In this document: positions 8,457 through 17,104 of the stretch, piece by piece
Position numbering within the stretch: the stretch's first letter is position 1
Layout: the number at the start of each line of letters is the position of its first letter
DNA from: Haplomitrium mnioides
Lineage: Eukaryota; Marchantiophyta; Haplomitriopsida; Calobryales
Direction: 5' to 3'
Assembly: GCA_049999725.1 (NCBI GenBank)
Contig: JBNGIS010012274.1
Coordinates: 1 to 20,334, forward strand
DNA length: 20,334 nt
Translations under genes and position numbers: made by a program
The notes under the pieces: generated by a model
The model's database searches: none
Seen by the model: the letters and a program-made list of their open reading frames with translations, nothing else
What the model was told of the DNA's origin: nothing

Positions 8457-8860
8457 GGATCTCTGTTAAGTGAGCTCCCCACTTAGAGAGGCTAAACCCC
8501 GTTAAGATCTGAGGGCCCGCCACTTTCCCACTGAGGGTCCGTGGACTCCCTGGAACCGCCACGTGTCCTCGAATCTCGTGAAGTACGTCGGGGACGCCAC
8601 GTTTCCGCAGCGCCCCACAGACTCCCGCAAGCTCTGAAATCGTGATGAGTTGTCGCTTCACCCTTCTTGCTTAGCCTCGTAGTTGTCCTTCCCAACAATC
8701 CCCCATAGAGTAGAATGGTGACAAGTCACATTTTCAACGGTCACCGCTTCACTTATCCCCGTTTCAACCCGTCTGACGCCCCGGAACGGATCCCTTTTAA
8801 CTGGGGTCCCCACTTTGCGTCTCCATTCGGAACCCTTTAAACTGGGGCTTCTCCACTTCC
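8457..8860 (+). repeat. Degenerate GGATCYCTTTTAACTGGGG-type repeats
   Basis: Similar blocks begin near 8457 (GGATCTCTGTTAAGTGAG), 8788 (GGATCCCTTTTAACTGGGG) and 8828 (GGAACCCTTTAAACTGGGG), each followed by a CCCCAC or TCTCCAC segment. They are probably decayed internal repeats of the LTR. Confidence 0.55.
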
Positions 8861-9482
8861 GATCTGCCTTTCGGGTTCATCGGGCCTCTCTTCCTTTGGT
8901 TTGATTCCTCGCATAGATCCTCCTCCTCTTGTCTGATTTTCGCAGTCGACTTCCGATTACAAAGGGCTTCCTTTTCTTCTTAGCTGAGCGACCTACCCCG
9001 GGTCCTCATCCTTAGAATTCGCATAGCTGCCCTCTCTCTATCCTGGCTTCACCCACAACATACTCCCTTGTAAGTCACTCGTTGTCACTGGGCAACTCTC
9101 CACCTTACTGCGACTTCAGATCCGCCTGTGCAAGGGTCCTCTGCACATATCCTGACTGTCCTCCCCTTCGCCTTCATCTCCCGTAATTCTTCTCGTGAAT
9201 TCCTCCTCACATGATTCCTCTTCGATGTTGTTGGCTCCCTCCTCAATGAATTCCTCCACGATTCATCCCCTTCAATTTCTGCCCTCCTCTCCTCGAATTC
9301 TTCTACTGCTCCATTCTTCTGATCTCTCCTCTCACCTCTCTTTGATTTCCTCTTGATCACCCTTGTCAACCCTGCCTTTGTCATGATTTGCTGCGAGTCC
9401 CTTTGATCCTCCTGCTAGCCTTCTTACCTGACTCCTCTAGATTCCACATGGCTCCCCCTTGCATTGCGTGATCCATGACATT
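8861..9482 (+). other. Pyrimidine-rich LTR interior, no gene seen
   Basis: The plus strand is dominated by C and T with scattered TTCTC/CCTC words. The open frames here are short and low-complexity and have no recognisable domain. They follow from the strand bias, which suppresses stop codons. Confidence 0.6.
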
Positions 9483-9540
9483 CACTGAGGAAAGTAGAAA
9501 GGAAAGGAAGAGAAGGGAGAGGAGGGAGAGAAGAAAGGTG
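9483..9540 (+). repeat. Polypurine GA/GGA tract
   Basis: A run of nearly pure A and G (GGAAAG, AGAAGGGAGAGGAGGGAGAG) of about 55 bases marks an abrupt switch from the pyrimidine-rich plus strand to its left. It lies about 135 bases inside the right end of the insertion. It could form triplex DNA. Confidence 0.8.
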
Positions 9541-9673
9541 CAGGATGGAATAACAACAATAAACCAATAAAATATAATAAAACACAACAAGCTAACACAA
9601 ACTTAAAGAATCAACCAGGCTAGAAGCTCAGAATTCACAAAAAATGAAAAAACTCATACACACCCGGTCGACA

Positions 9674-9678
9674 TAGAT
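9674..9678 (+). repeat. Right 5-bp target-site duplication TAGAT
   Basis: It directly follows the terminal CGACA of the insertion and is identical to 5517-5521. Confidence 0.75.
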
Positions 9679-10378
9679 CCATTTAGTTCCATCTCATGTC
9701 TATTGTTCATAAGTTCACGATGGTATTGAGGTCCAACTAGTATTGGTTCCAACACTCAATGTGGTGTAGTTAGTGTCATATTCCATTTAATAGCTTTTTT
9801 TAGTGAACCTCACAACTCTTGTTCGTAAGGATAGTTTTAGTCCAATCTAGTTAATCTCATATCTATTGTTTATAAGTTCACGATGGTATAGAGATGTGAC
9901 TAGTCTTGGTTCCAACACTCAATGTGGTCTAGTTAATGTCATATCAAATTCCATAGTTTTTTTTTCAAGACATTCAATAGGGTTTTGTTAAAGCCATATA
10001 TGATTCCATACATTTTTTCAAAACAAACCTTGTGTAGTCCAAACATGTATCACCTACTCTATTACTGTTGGCTATTCTAAACCTCACTTGGATCAAAATA
10101 GGTTTCTATCAGATGAATTATTTTATACCCAAACAAACTAAAATATGAGTATATGTTTCTAGCTCTATCCAAGAGTAGTCCCACAAGTTGTACTCTTGCA
10201 AAGCCATAGAGCTCCATCTTATAATAGCACAATAGAGTGGATGTTGTCAAAATAGAACACGTTTTGAATTGAAGTCCCATCATGCTTCTCTAAGATAACA
10301 TGAAGCGAAAATACTACTAAGTTCTGAGGAATGAAGTTAAGTTTCCTAAGATAACACGGAGCGAAAGTACAACATGCA

Positions 10379-10622
10379 AAGATGTATGAAAAATGAGGCC
10401 AAGTTGTTGCTAGTAAGCAAAGAAAGTGGGGCAAGCTGACAAGATGATTCTTACAAAGGAACTTAAGTATTCTAACTATTTATTCTTTTTGGTTCATGTA
10501 GAGGTGTATGAAGAATGAGGCCAAGTCGCTGCTAGTATGAAAAGAAAGTGTGGCAAGTTGACAAGCTGATCATGACAAAGAAATTGAAGTATTCTAACTA
10601 TTTATTCTTTTTGGTTCTCGAT
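10379..10622 (+). repeat. Internal 122-bp tandem duplication in copy B
   Basis: Both halves run from RATGTATGAARAATGAGGCC to ATTCTAACTATTTATTCTTTTTGGTTC, with moderate divergence. Copies A and C have only one version. Confidence 0.85.
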
Positions 10623-11191
10623 GAATGAGCACTATAAGTTTGCTGAAATGGATTGCTGGTTGTTGGTATTGATAGGCTAAAAGTCGTTTGACAATCTTTG
10701 GCTAGTTCTTCAAAATCCTATGGCGATTGCATAGTATTTTCAACAATACAACATGATGTGATGGTCATATTGAGTGGCTTGATTGCAAGGTGCTTTGGTC
10801 TTGAAGTTCTCAATACTCCATTAGCTAGATTCCTACTAAGAAGTTGAAGAGTTACTTTACTAGAAGTGATCTCTAACTAGTTTGAACAACCACCAATTTC
10901 TCAATATCTTCAATATAAAAAGTAATAAGAAAAATAAAATTGGAGAAACGTTGTGGACCATCTAGCATATTGCACTAGCTAAAAACTCTTCATCTCAACA
11001 AATACAATCTTAGTTGGTCAATAGTATGTTACTTGAGTTTGTCTTCACTTGAGAGTACCAACTAATAATATCCTAGTTGTGAAATGGCAAAGAGGTTCAA
11101 GTTTAATTAGAAGTTGCATAAAGAGAAGTTGAAATTTACCTTAAATTCAAGCTACAAGATAAAACTATACTATCTTCACGTGTTTATTATA

Positions 11192-11333
11192 TTTTGAGAT
11201 CCATCTAGTTAGCTTTATATATTATACTCATAGGTATATTTTGAGGTTCATCTAGTGAACCTTATACCTCCTACTCGTGGGCATATTTTGAGATTCATCT
11301 AGCTAGCCTCATACCCTTCTTCATATGTTCATA
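11192..11333 (+). repeat. Three-copy 47-bp sub-repeat
   Basis: ATTTTGAG followed by a CATCTAG-type block and a TCATA-type block recurs at 11192, 11239 and 11286, exactly 47 bases apart. A fourth version is in copy A at about 5465. It marks the unit junction of the array. Confidence 0.82.
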
Positions 11334-11784
11334 ATAGTATAAACATAAATCTACTCTTGGTTCCAACATTCAATGTGGTATAGATAACATCATGTTCAAT
11401 TCCATAGCTTTTTCTTTTCAAGACATTCAATAAGATCTAGTTAATAGCATGTCTAATTTCATAGCTACTTTTAAGACAAATCCAAGCATTTTATCATCTA
11501 CCATTCCAAACTTCAGTTGAATGAAAATTGGTTCTTATTGAGTAAGTCGTTTCATACTCAAACAAATTAAAGTATGAGCATATGTTTTTAGCTCCATCCA
11601 AGAGTAGTCTATCAAGCTTCGGTTTTGCAAAAACATAGAGCTCCATCTAAGAATAACACAATAAAGCAGATGTTCTTGAAGTAGAATATGTTTTCAATTG
11701 AAAATTAAGCCTAGTTCACTATGATAACAAGGAGAGAAAATAATGCATACAAAAAGTTTGAGCAATGAGGCTAAGTTGCTTCTA

Positions 11785-11816
11785 GTTAATTGGCCACTCG
11801 TTAGTGGCCAATTAAC
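11785..11816. repeat. Perfect 14-bp inverted repeat with 4-base loop
   Basis: Left arm GTTAATTGGCCACT (11785-11798), loop CGTT, right arm AGTGGCCAATTAAC (11803-11816). A second, mutually exclusive stem, ACTCGTTA with TAACGAGT (11796-11803, 11813-11820), overlaps it. In copies A and B this position holds the unrelated GCTAGTAGGCAAAGAAAGTG-type sequence, so the hairpin is specific to copy C. Confidence 0.95.
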
Positions 11817-12205
11817 GAGTCGATTCTCATTGGAGAACCACAGTTAACTATTCATTTCTTTTTGCTAATCAAAGTACAAATAGTTAAAGTTTGGCTTTGG
11901 ATGCATTAGCACTAGAAGCTCACTAAAATAGATTGTTGGTTGTTGGTTTTGATAGGTTAAAACTGTTTGACCATTCTTGGCTGTTCTCTAAAGAGCCAAT
12001 GGTGTTTGTATAGTATATTCAACAACACAATATGATATGATGGTCATGCTGAGTGGCTTGGTTGCATGGTGCTTAGGTCTTGCAGATCTCAATGTTACAC
12101 TAGCTAGATCCCTACCAAGAAGATGAAGATCCTCTGTATTGGAAGTGATCTCTAACCAAGTTGGGCAACCACCACTTGCTTGATATTTTTAATATAGAAA
12201 GGGTT

Positions 12206-13048
12206 CTATTTTAGAAACAGCTGCTATTTTGAACTAGAAATCGCTACTGAGTTCTTGTTATATTTGGCGTTAAATTAAATTTTATAAAAATTTCCACTTT
12301 AAAATTTACATTTTTTGATAGTTACGAAATTTTTCATCAAAGCAAAAGTTCTTCAACATGAAATGTGGTTTATTCAAATACCTATTGTATTTTGGAAAAT
12401 TTTAATGCTTAATATTTGGTAAAAAAGTTTTAAAAAAATGTTATATTGTAGTAAGATTAACAAACAAGAGAGAATATTGAAAAAACATGATATAATTATA
12501 TAGTCATATTTTAATGTTTTCTTATAATTTTCATAAAAACCTTCAAGATAACAAATCCTAAAACATTTATGAAGAAAAAAATCCAAAAAAAAAGATTTAC
12601 TCTAATCTAGTAAGAGTTGCTTTGAACTTCTAATTACTTATGGAACATATGAAAACAAAAGAGAAGAGCTATGGTTGCATAAACTTCAAGCTTGCATATC
12701 ATAAAAAGATGATGCCCTTCATCAAAATCAATCCGACATTCCTAGGCATGCAAGCAATGAATTATTAGTAACTCCAAAAATTGAATACCCAAAATAAAAT
12801 CACAAAAATGATTCATGCGTAAAATGATATTGTTATTGAAGATTGTAATAAATGTAATGAGCAGCTCACAAAAAAATCAACAACTCACAATTGAAGAAAA
12901 CTTGCACAAAATTCTTAATCAGTCACAATGGAACTTGCATGCTAGTATAGACTTTGTTGCTGATTTTTACAAAAACCAATAGGTTTTATTCAAGAATCAT
13001 TTTTTGAATGAAAAGAGATCGTCAAGAAAGTACTTTACAAAATATACA
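12206..13048. other. AT-rich intergenic DNA, no gene seen
   Basis: The stretch is A/T-dominated with homopolymer runs. The only open frame of note (12374-12586, minus) is low-complexity with no recognisable domain. A few fragments (CTATGGTTGCATAAACTTCAAG near 12670, CTAGGCATGCAAGC near 12742) resemble the CTATGCRTGCATAG motif of the right-hand array. Confidence 0.6.
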
Positions 13049-13735
13049 TCACTCTGCACCTTCAGTCATGTCATCTTCAAGAGAACTGATCTCGTCTAAA
13101 TCAAAAAACTGACAAGCTTGGGTATCTCGATCTGCAAGAGAATCATATCGGGACTTTCCAGTCCCAAAAATTGCAACGGAATCACCAGACGTACCAGCTG
13201 TACCAAGAGGAACATGCTTCTTATGGTACGCATAGACAATCTGGGATTCTATGACATCAGATGGCAAAGAAGCCATTGCCAAAACACTTTGAGGAACATA
13301 GATAGACTGATGTCTAATATATTCCACAACAATACAATTCCGCATCAACTTGAGATCACAAATAAGGCTTGTGCCCAAGCCAGAGCAAAGATCTAGTACC
13401 CAATCTTGCTCTAAGGACAAATGGTCATTAAAACAAATATATAATGCCTGAGGCTTTTGATATACATTCACAAGAACATCATCTCTTGGATGTTTAAGTT
13501 TAGCGGAAACAACTAGACAACTAAAAATGCTCTACATTATTTGTCGATGATGGCCGCTTTTATCTTCAGATTGTAGATTGAAGAGCTTCATACTCCACTC
13601 GCCCTCCTTTGTCCATTAACCCACTATCCAGCACACGTAAGCGTGAGCAACTCTAAGACCTCTTGAATGATGGATGTTGGTTTTGTCCATGTAGTGATCA
13701 AAACAAAGAAATCAGACATTGCAAAGAAAGTAAAA
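13049..13735 (-). pseudogene. Broken DNA N4/N6-methylase-like gene, carboxyl part
   Basis: The last frame (13531 down to 13049, about 160 codons) contains YQKPQALY followed by DWVLDLCSGLGTSLI and LMRNCIVVE. This fits the carboxyl block of bacterial-type N4-cytosine/N6-adenine methyltransferases: a KP.L segment, then SAM-binding motif I of DPFxGSGTT type, then a ...GR...xE strand. The tail (last 60 residues) is acidic and Ser/Asp-rich. Upstream the frame is interrupted by TAG at 13532-13534. The segment beyond it (13615-13535, containing EGEWSMKLF and SGHHRQIM) is followed by a frameshift to a segment with TWTKPTSIIQEVLELL (about 13705-13650). The amino part and catalytic (D/S/N)PPY motif would lie past the scaffold gap and are not seen. 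No ATG is visible: the track's start codon in this frame is GTG. The likely source is a multicopy plant methylase-like family or a mobile element; its function is not established here. Confidence 0.62.
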
Positions 13736-13783
13736 GAAATGGAAACAAGATAAACTTAAACATTACAAAATCGAAACAAAACT

Positions 13784-13883
13784 NNNNNNNNNNNNNNNNN
13801 NNNNNNNNNNNNNNNNNNNNNNNNNNNNNNNNNNNNNNNNNNNNNNNNNNNNNNNNNNNNNNNNNNNNNNNNNNNNNNNNNNN
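13784..13883. other. Assembly gap, 100 N
   Basis: Exactly 100 unspecified bases, the usual placeholder for a gap of unknown size between scaffolded contigs. It cuts both the upstream end of the methylase-like pseudogene and the left end of the first long repeat, so spacing across it should not be trusted. Confidence 0.99.
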
Positions 13884-14959
13884 GTTTTAACAAGCTCAAT
13901 AGAGTGAGAATCAATTTCATTATGCAAAATCGAACAACATTCTCAGTTTTAATGAAAATATTAGAAATCTCAAAATTGATGAAAAGTATAAAAATTATGG
14001 TATGTTTTCACAAAAAACTTGCATTTTTCATTGATTACATTTTGAAGCCCCAAAATTGAAATATACACCAAAATAAGGTATTTTAAAATAAGATTGGTTG
14101 CACAAACTCTATGTGTGCATAGACATGGTGCTACTAAAAACTTATTTTTTGAAAAAAAAAAAGAAAATATGAGGAAGAAACCCAAGCAAACTAGAAGTCA
14201 AGAGAATGAGTTTGGAATCCCAAGGCACAATAACAAACAAAACAAAACATTGCATGGATTTCAGAGCTCTATTTTCAAGTTCAAGCAAGAAAAAATCTTT
14301 CTTTTGTAGTTCAAAATCCATTTGCGCAAAGATTAAAGTGGACATATTTTAGAAGGTTTCAGCAATTCAAAATCTTTTATAATTCAAAGAATCATATACG
14401 CACATGAGTAATAGCTCAAAATCAAAAAGACTAGTGGCTTTAGAAATTTACTTCAGAGTCTAAACATGCAACATCTCCAAGTTTTGGACAAGAGTCTCCC
14501 GAACAAAAAGTTTTGAGTTCTACAAGAGAGTCTTTGAGTGTGTAGAATCTAAGTTCTACACTATAGTCTTTGTATATAGAAGGTTGAGAGTTGTATATCA
14601 GAGTCACTATGTGTGGAAGGCTTCAACATCCACACCAAAGTCTATGTGCGCATAGGAACCTGAGTTCAACATCTAAGCACTCGACAACAAAGACTACGTT
14701 GAATATAGGTTTTACATTCCACAACAAAGTCTATACATGCATGAGGTTTCAACTTGCGCATCAAAGTATATGCATGCATAGAGTTCAGACTTCTACATCC
14801 GAGTCTAGATGTTTTTAAGGTTTGTTTTTCGCAGCGAACTCTAGGCATGCTTGCGACTCCGTTTTCTATATCAAAATCTAAGAGTAAAAGGGGTACAAAG
14901 CTCTCCATGAGAGTAAAAGTGTGTAAAAGGTTTCAAGTTTTACATCAAGGTCCTTACAA
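13884..14959 (+). repeat. Second tandem-repeat family, unit 1 (left end lost in gap)
   Basis: It aligns by eye over its length with 19180-20304. Shared segments include AACAAGC..AATAGAG, GAAAATATT.GAAA, AAAAGTATAAAAA.TATGG, GCACAAACTCTA.GTG.GCA, ATTGCATGGATTT.AGAGCTCTATTTT, CATCTCCAAGTTTTGGAC, GTGGAAGGCTT and AGTACAAAGCTCT. Similarity stops at CCTTACAA (14956-14959). Many CTATGCRTGCATAG-like cores are embedded. Open frames in both copies start only at TTG and are not convincing genes. Confidence 0.85.
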
Positions 14960-15761
14960 GAAAATGATTAAGTAGTTAATTTGGGCAAACGCTTCAGCAA
15001 TACCAAAACATTAAACTCTTTTGGAAAACAATAAAACAAGAAAGAATATAATTATATTTTGGATCAAAAAACATTTCAAAAACCAAATGAAAATTATTAT
15101 TAAATGTATAGGTTTTATTCACACAAGATAAAAATAAACTTGGAATGTTTTACACTAAAAAGTTCAAGATGGCATATAAATTCAAGAAATTTCTTAGTAA
15201 TATTTTGAGGTACTTTATAAAATAATAAACTTAAAATTAAAATATAAATTGAAAGTATATAATAAACATTGGGATTTCTAAATGACTTTAGTCACTCGTA
15301 TCAACTTCTTCGAATTCAATTTCAAAAGATTTATCAAGATTAACAAGGTCTGCTTTAGTGTTAATTATATTGATTTAACCTCTTTCAAACACATCAAGAT
15401 TAATTGCTTTATGTCTTTCGTACTCAAATAGATTTGATTTAATGGTAGCTAGAGTTGTTTTCTTCAATTAGTTTTTTTTGTATGAGAAGAAAATCAAAAG
15501 AAAAAATTGTGATTTGTGTTGCATCAAGTACATCAATATATACCTTGGATTTGCGTTTCCCTTTTGTTGCTGTTATTTTTTCTAGAAAGTATTGTCGAAA
15601 AAATACATACTCAGCCTTACAAACAAACCATTGAACACATACTTGTTTTGGGTTGGGAGTTTCTTCCTAATCAAACAATGAAATTGTGAGCACTTTGGCA
15701 ATCCAAAATAGTCTGCTATTTGGATCGAGTGCTACAACAACACAAATAAACATTTTGGCTT
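14960..15761. other. AT-rich stretch, no gene seen
   Basis: It lies downstream, on the minus strand, of the DUF7869-like remnant. It has many A/T homopolymers and no frame with recognisable features. It could be the 3' non-coding part of the insertion. Confidence 0.55.
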
Positions 15762-17104
15762 TCACCTTATGTAGGTTGCCAAATTTGTGCTCATATTTGG
15801 TGTTATGTGAAACAATCCTTTCTCGTGGCCTAGGTGCTCCATCGTAGATTGCTCAATATGTAGAAAATATATGTTCAATTGGAACACCTTCCTTTGTTTG
15901 TTGAGCATCAAACTGAGAACTAAACGAACATTTTGAGAATCATTAGAAGTATTTGTCAATTGTGAAGGTGGAAAGATGAGTTCTACTTTGAATCCTTGTC
16001 TTTTTCTTTCAAAAATATAAGCCACAATCTCTTGTTGGGTTAGGAAAAAGTCATTCCACCATTGAATATCAAAATCTGTAAAGAACTTGTAGTAGTTCTC
16101 ACTTATGTTGTCCTTTACTGCAAAGACCACTTTCTCTATGTCAACTTCTCTTTCTTCCTTTTGAGGTTGTTTGATTTCAGAATATGCCTTGAGAAGAATC
16201 AACATTGAACTTAAAATTTCTCTACCTACTTCAAGTAGACACTAGCTAATAAATACCATCCAAAAGTAGCCAAAATTCATGTGTTGAAAATTGTTTGCAC
16301 TAAATCTTTGCCTTCAAATCACTCAACTTGAACTTGAATTGTTGATTAAGGATAATATCATGCATCTTTTGAACAAGATAGAGAGGTTGTTGTAGGAAAA
16401 ATTTGAAATCCCAAGTGTCCATCAAAACAATTACTTGTGGTTTAGGATTATATGACAATTGTAGCGTCTTGCTAAGACTCGTAATCATGAAAGCTTTGAC
16501 ACATTTCAAATATTTTGAGAATCTGTTGAACATTTGATCGATTAGATCGTGAGTATGGCCAACTATGAGAAATCCCACCTTGATTTTTTGGAAATATTCT
16601 TGGTATAAAGAGATTAAAATATCCGAATAAGATGGAATTCTTATTCTCTCATGTCGTATTGTTCAACTAAAGATACATACTTGGAGGCAACAGCCTTTCA
16701 AAGTCATATAATATTCTATTTAACCACCGTAATTATCAAATTAGAGTCGCTTCTCAAGTTTTTGTAGGTTAAAAAGACCCTTCAAGAAGAGCATGATTGA
16801 ATATTAATGGATTAACAACATGCACACCCAAACAATCCTTATTAGTGTTTTTTGGTGGTGGAGGCTAGTGTTGAATGGCTGTTTTCTTTTGATCTATTTC
16901 ATCAATCACAATTCCCAAGTACTTTTGACCGTTGGTATAACATTTTCTTCGATGGGTTGCAAGTTTCGTTCTTTCTTTCATTTGTTCGTCATGATTAAGA
17001 AACAATTGGCGATTATATTTGACTGTATCATCACAAAGCACCAAAAGATATAAATAGTTCAGTAAAACATATCTTGATGTCTTGATTTCAAAAGACAACT
17101 TCAT
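15762..17104 (-). pseudogene. DUF7869-like transposon protein, heavily mutated
   Basis: Minus-strand blocks in protein order: HRRKCY..GQKYLGIVIDEIDQKKTA (about 16990-16868); PPPPKNTNKDCLGVHVV (about 16850-16795); WLNRILYDFERLLPPSMYL (about 16725-16670); a broken DN..xENKN block (16666-16637); KIKVGFLIVGHTHDLIDQMF (about 16590-16528); MDTWDFKFFL (about 16420-16390); and a 147-codon tail with an ATG at 16203-16205 and WWNDFFLTQQE. This order (acidic IDxxDQ, PP.LY.Q.DN..ENKN, VGHTHxxIDQ, W.FK.WL) is what I recall of DUF7869, a repeated family of unknown biochemical role in plants, animals and oomycetes. At least four stops and two frameshifts break it. Two stops (16667-16669, 16649-16651) sit where the family has Gln and Arg, consistent with C-to-T changes. 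The outer limits, including the 17104 ATG, are approximate. Confidence 0.72.

Larger units (their letters stand above)
5522..9673 (-). mobile_element. 4152-bp LTR-type insertion (giant solo LTR or deleted element)
   Basis: The block starts TGTCAG and ends GACA, giving TGTC/GACA inverted ends with TG...CA termini, and is flanked by TAGAT on both sides. Removing it with one TAGAT joins copy A to copy B as TATTTTTAGATCCATTTAG, which matches the intact array at 11191-11209 (ATTTTGAGATCCATCTAG). No second copy of its ends is visible inside, and no coding frame longer than about 120 residues or any recognisable domain is present. A solo LTR therefore fits better than a full element. Orientation is tentative: a TATAAAT box on the minus strand (6932-6938) would put a 2.7-kb U3 with tandem repeats at 9673-6940 and about 1.4 kb of R/U5. 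The superfamily is unknown; TGTC ends are common in Gypsy elements. Confidence 0.8.
9674..11190 (+). repeat. Tandem-array copy B
   Basis: It contains every segment of the family: CTCATRTCTATTG, TTGGTTCCAACACTCAATGTGG, TTTTCAAGACATTCAATAG, GAGCTCCATCT, TGAGGCCAAGT, GGTTGTTGGT and GATCTCTAACTAG. It carries its own internal duplications: 163 bp (9693 vs 9856), about 56 bp (10291 vs 10347) and 122 bp (10379-10500 vs 10501-10622). Correcting for these, the unit is about 1.27-1.30 kb. No coding potential is visible. Confidence 0.85.
11191..12205 (+). repeat. Tandem-array copy C, truncated at right
   Basis: It repeats copy B from the ATTTTGAGATCC sub-repeats through TTGGTTCCAACATTCAATGTGG (about 11357), GAGCTCCATCT (11638), GGTTGTTGGT and GATCTCTAACCAAGTTGGGCAACC to about 12200. 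There the similarity stops, so the rest of the unit is deleted or replaced. It is closer to copy A than to B in several blocks. Confidence 0.82.

Noticed and set aside
7536-8580. CACGTG boxes as regulatory elements of a gene
   Set aside because: There is no nearby gene for them to serve; they sit in repeated LTR sequence.
6590-8698. Several 60-120 codon frames in the giant LTR
   Set aside because: They are low-complexity and overlap on both strands. They follow from pyrimidine bias and the minisatellite and have no domains.
4545-10434. Similar minus-strand frames at 4545-4904 and 10219-10434 as a conserved protein
   Set aside because: The resemblance (HFLCLLA.TWPH) follows from the DNA similarity of array copies A and B. 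Copy C breaks the frame and no domain is visible.
13663-13890. 75-codon frame spanning the gap
   Set aside because: It is an artefact of reading through the 100 N placeholder.
14591-14818. Conserved small protein shared by the two repeat units (also 19878-20090)
   Set aside because: Both frames begin at TTG. Their peptide repeats (CAHRN/CVHRN) come from the CTATGCRTGCATAG DNA repeats.
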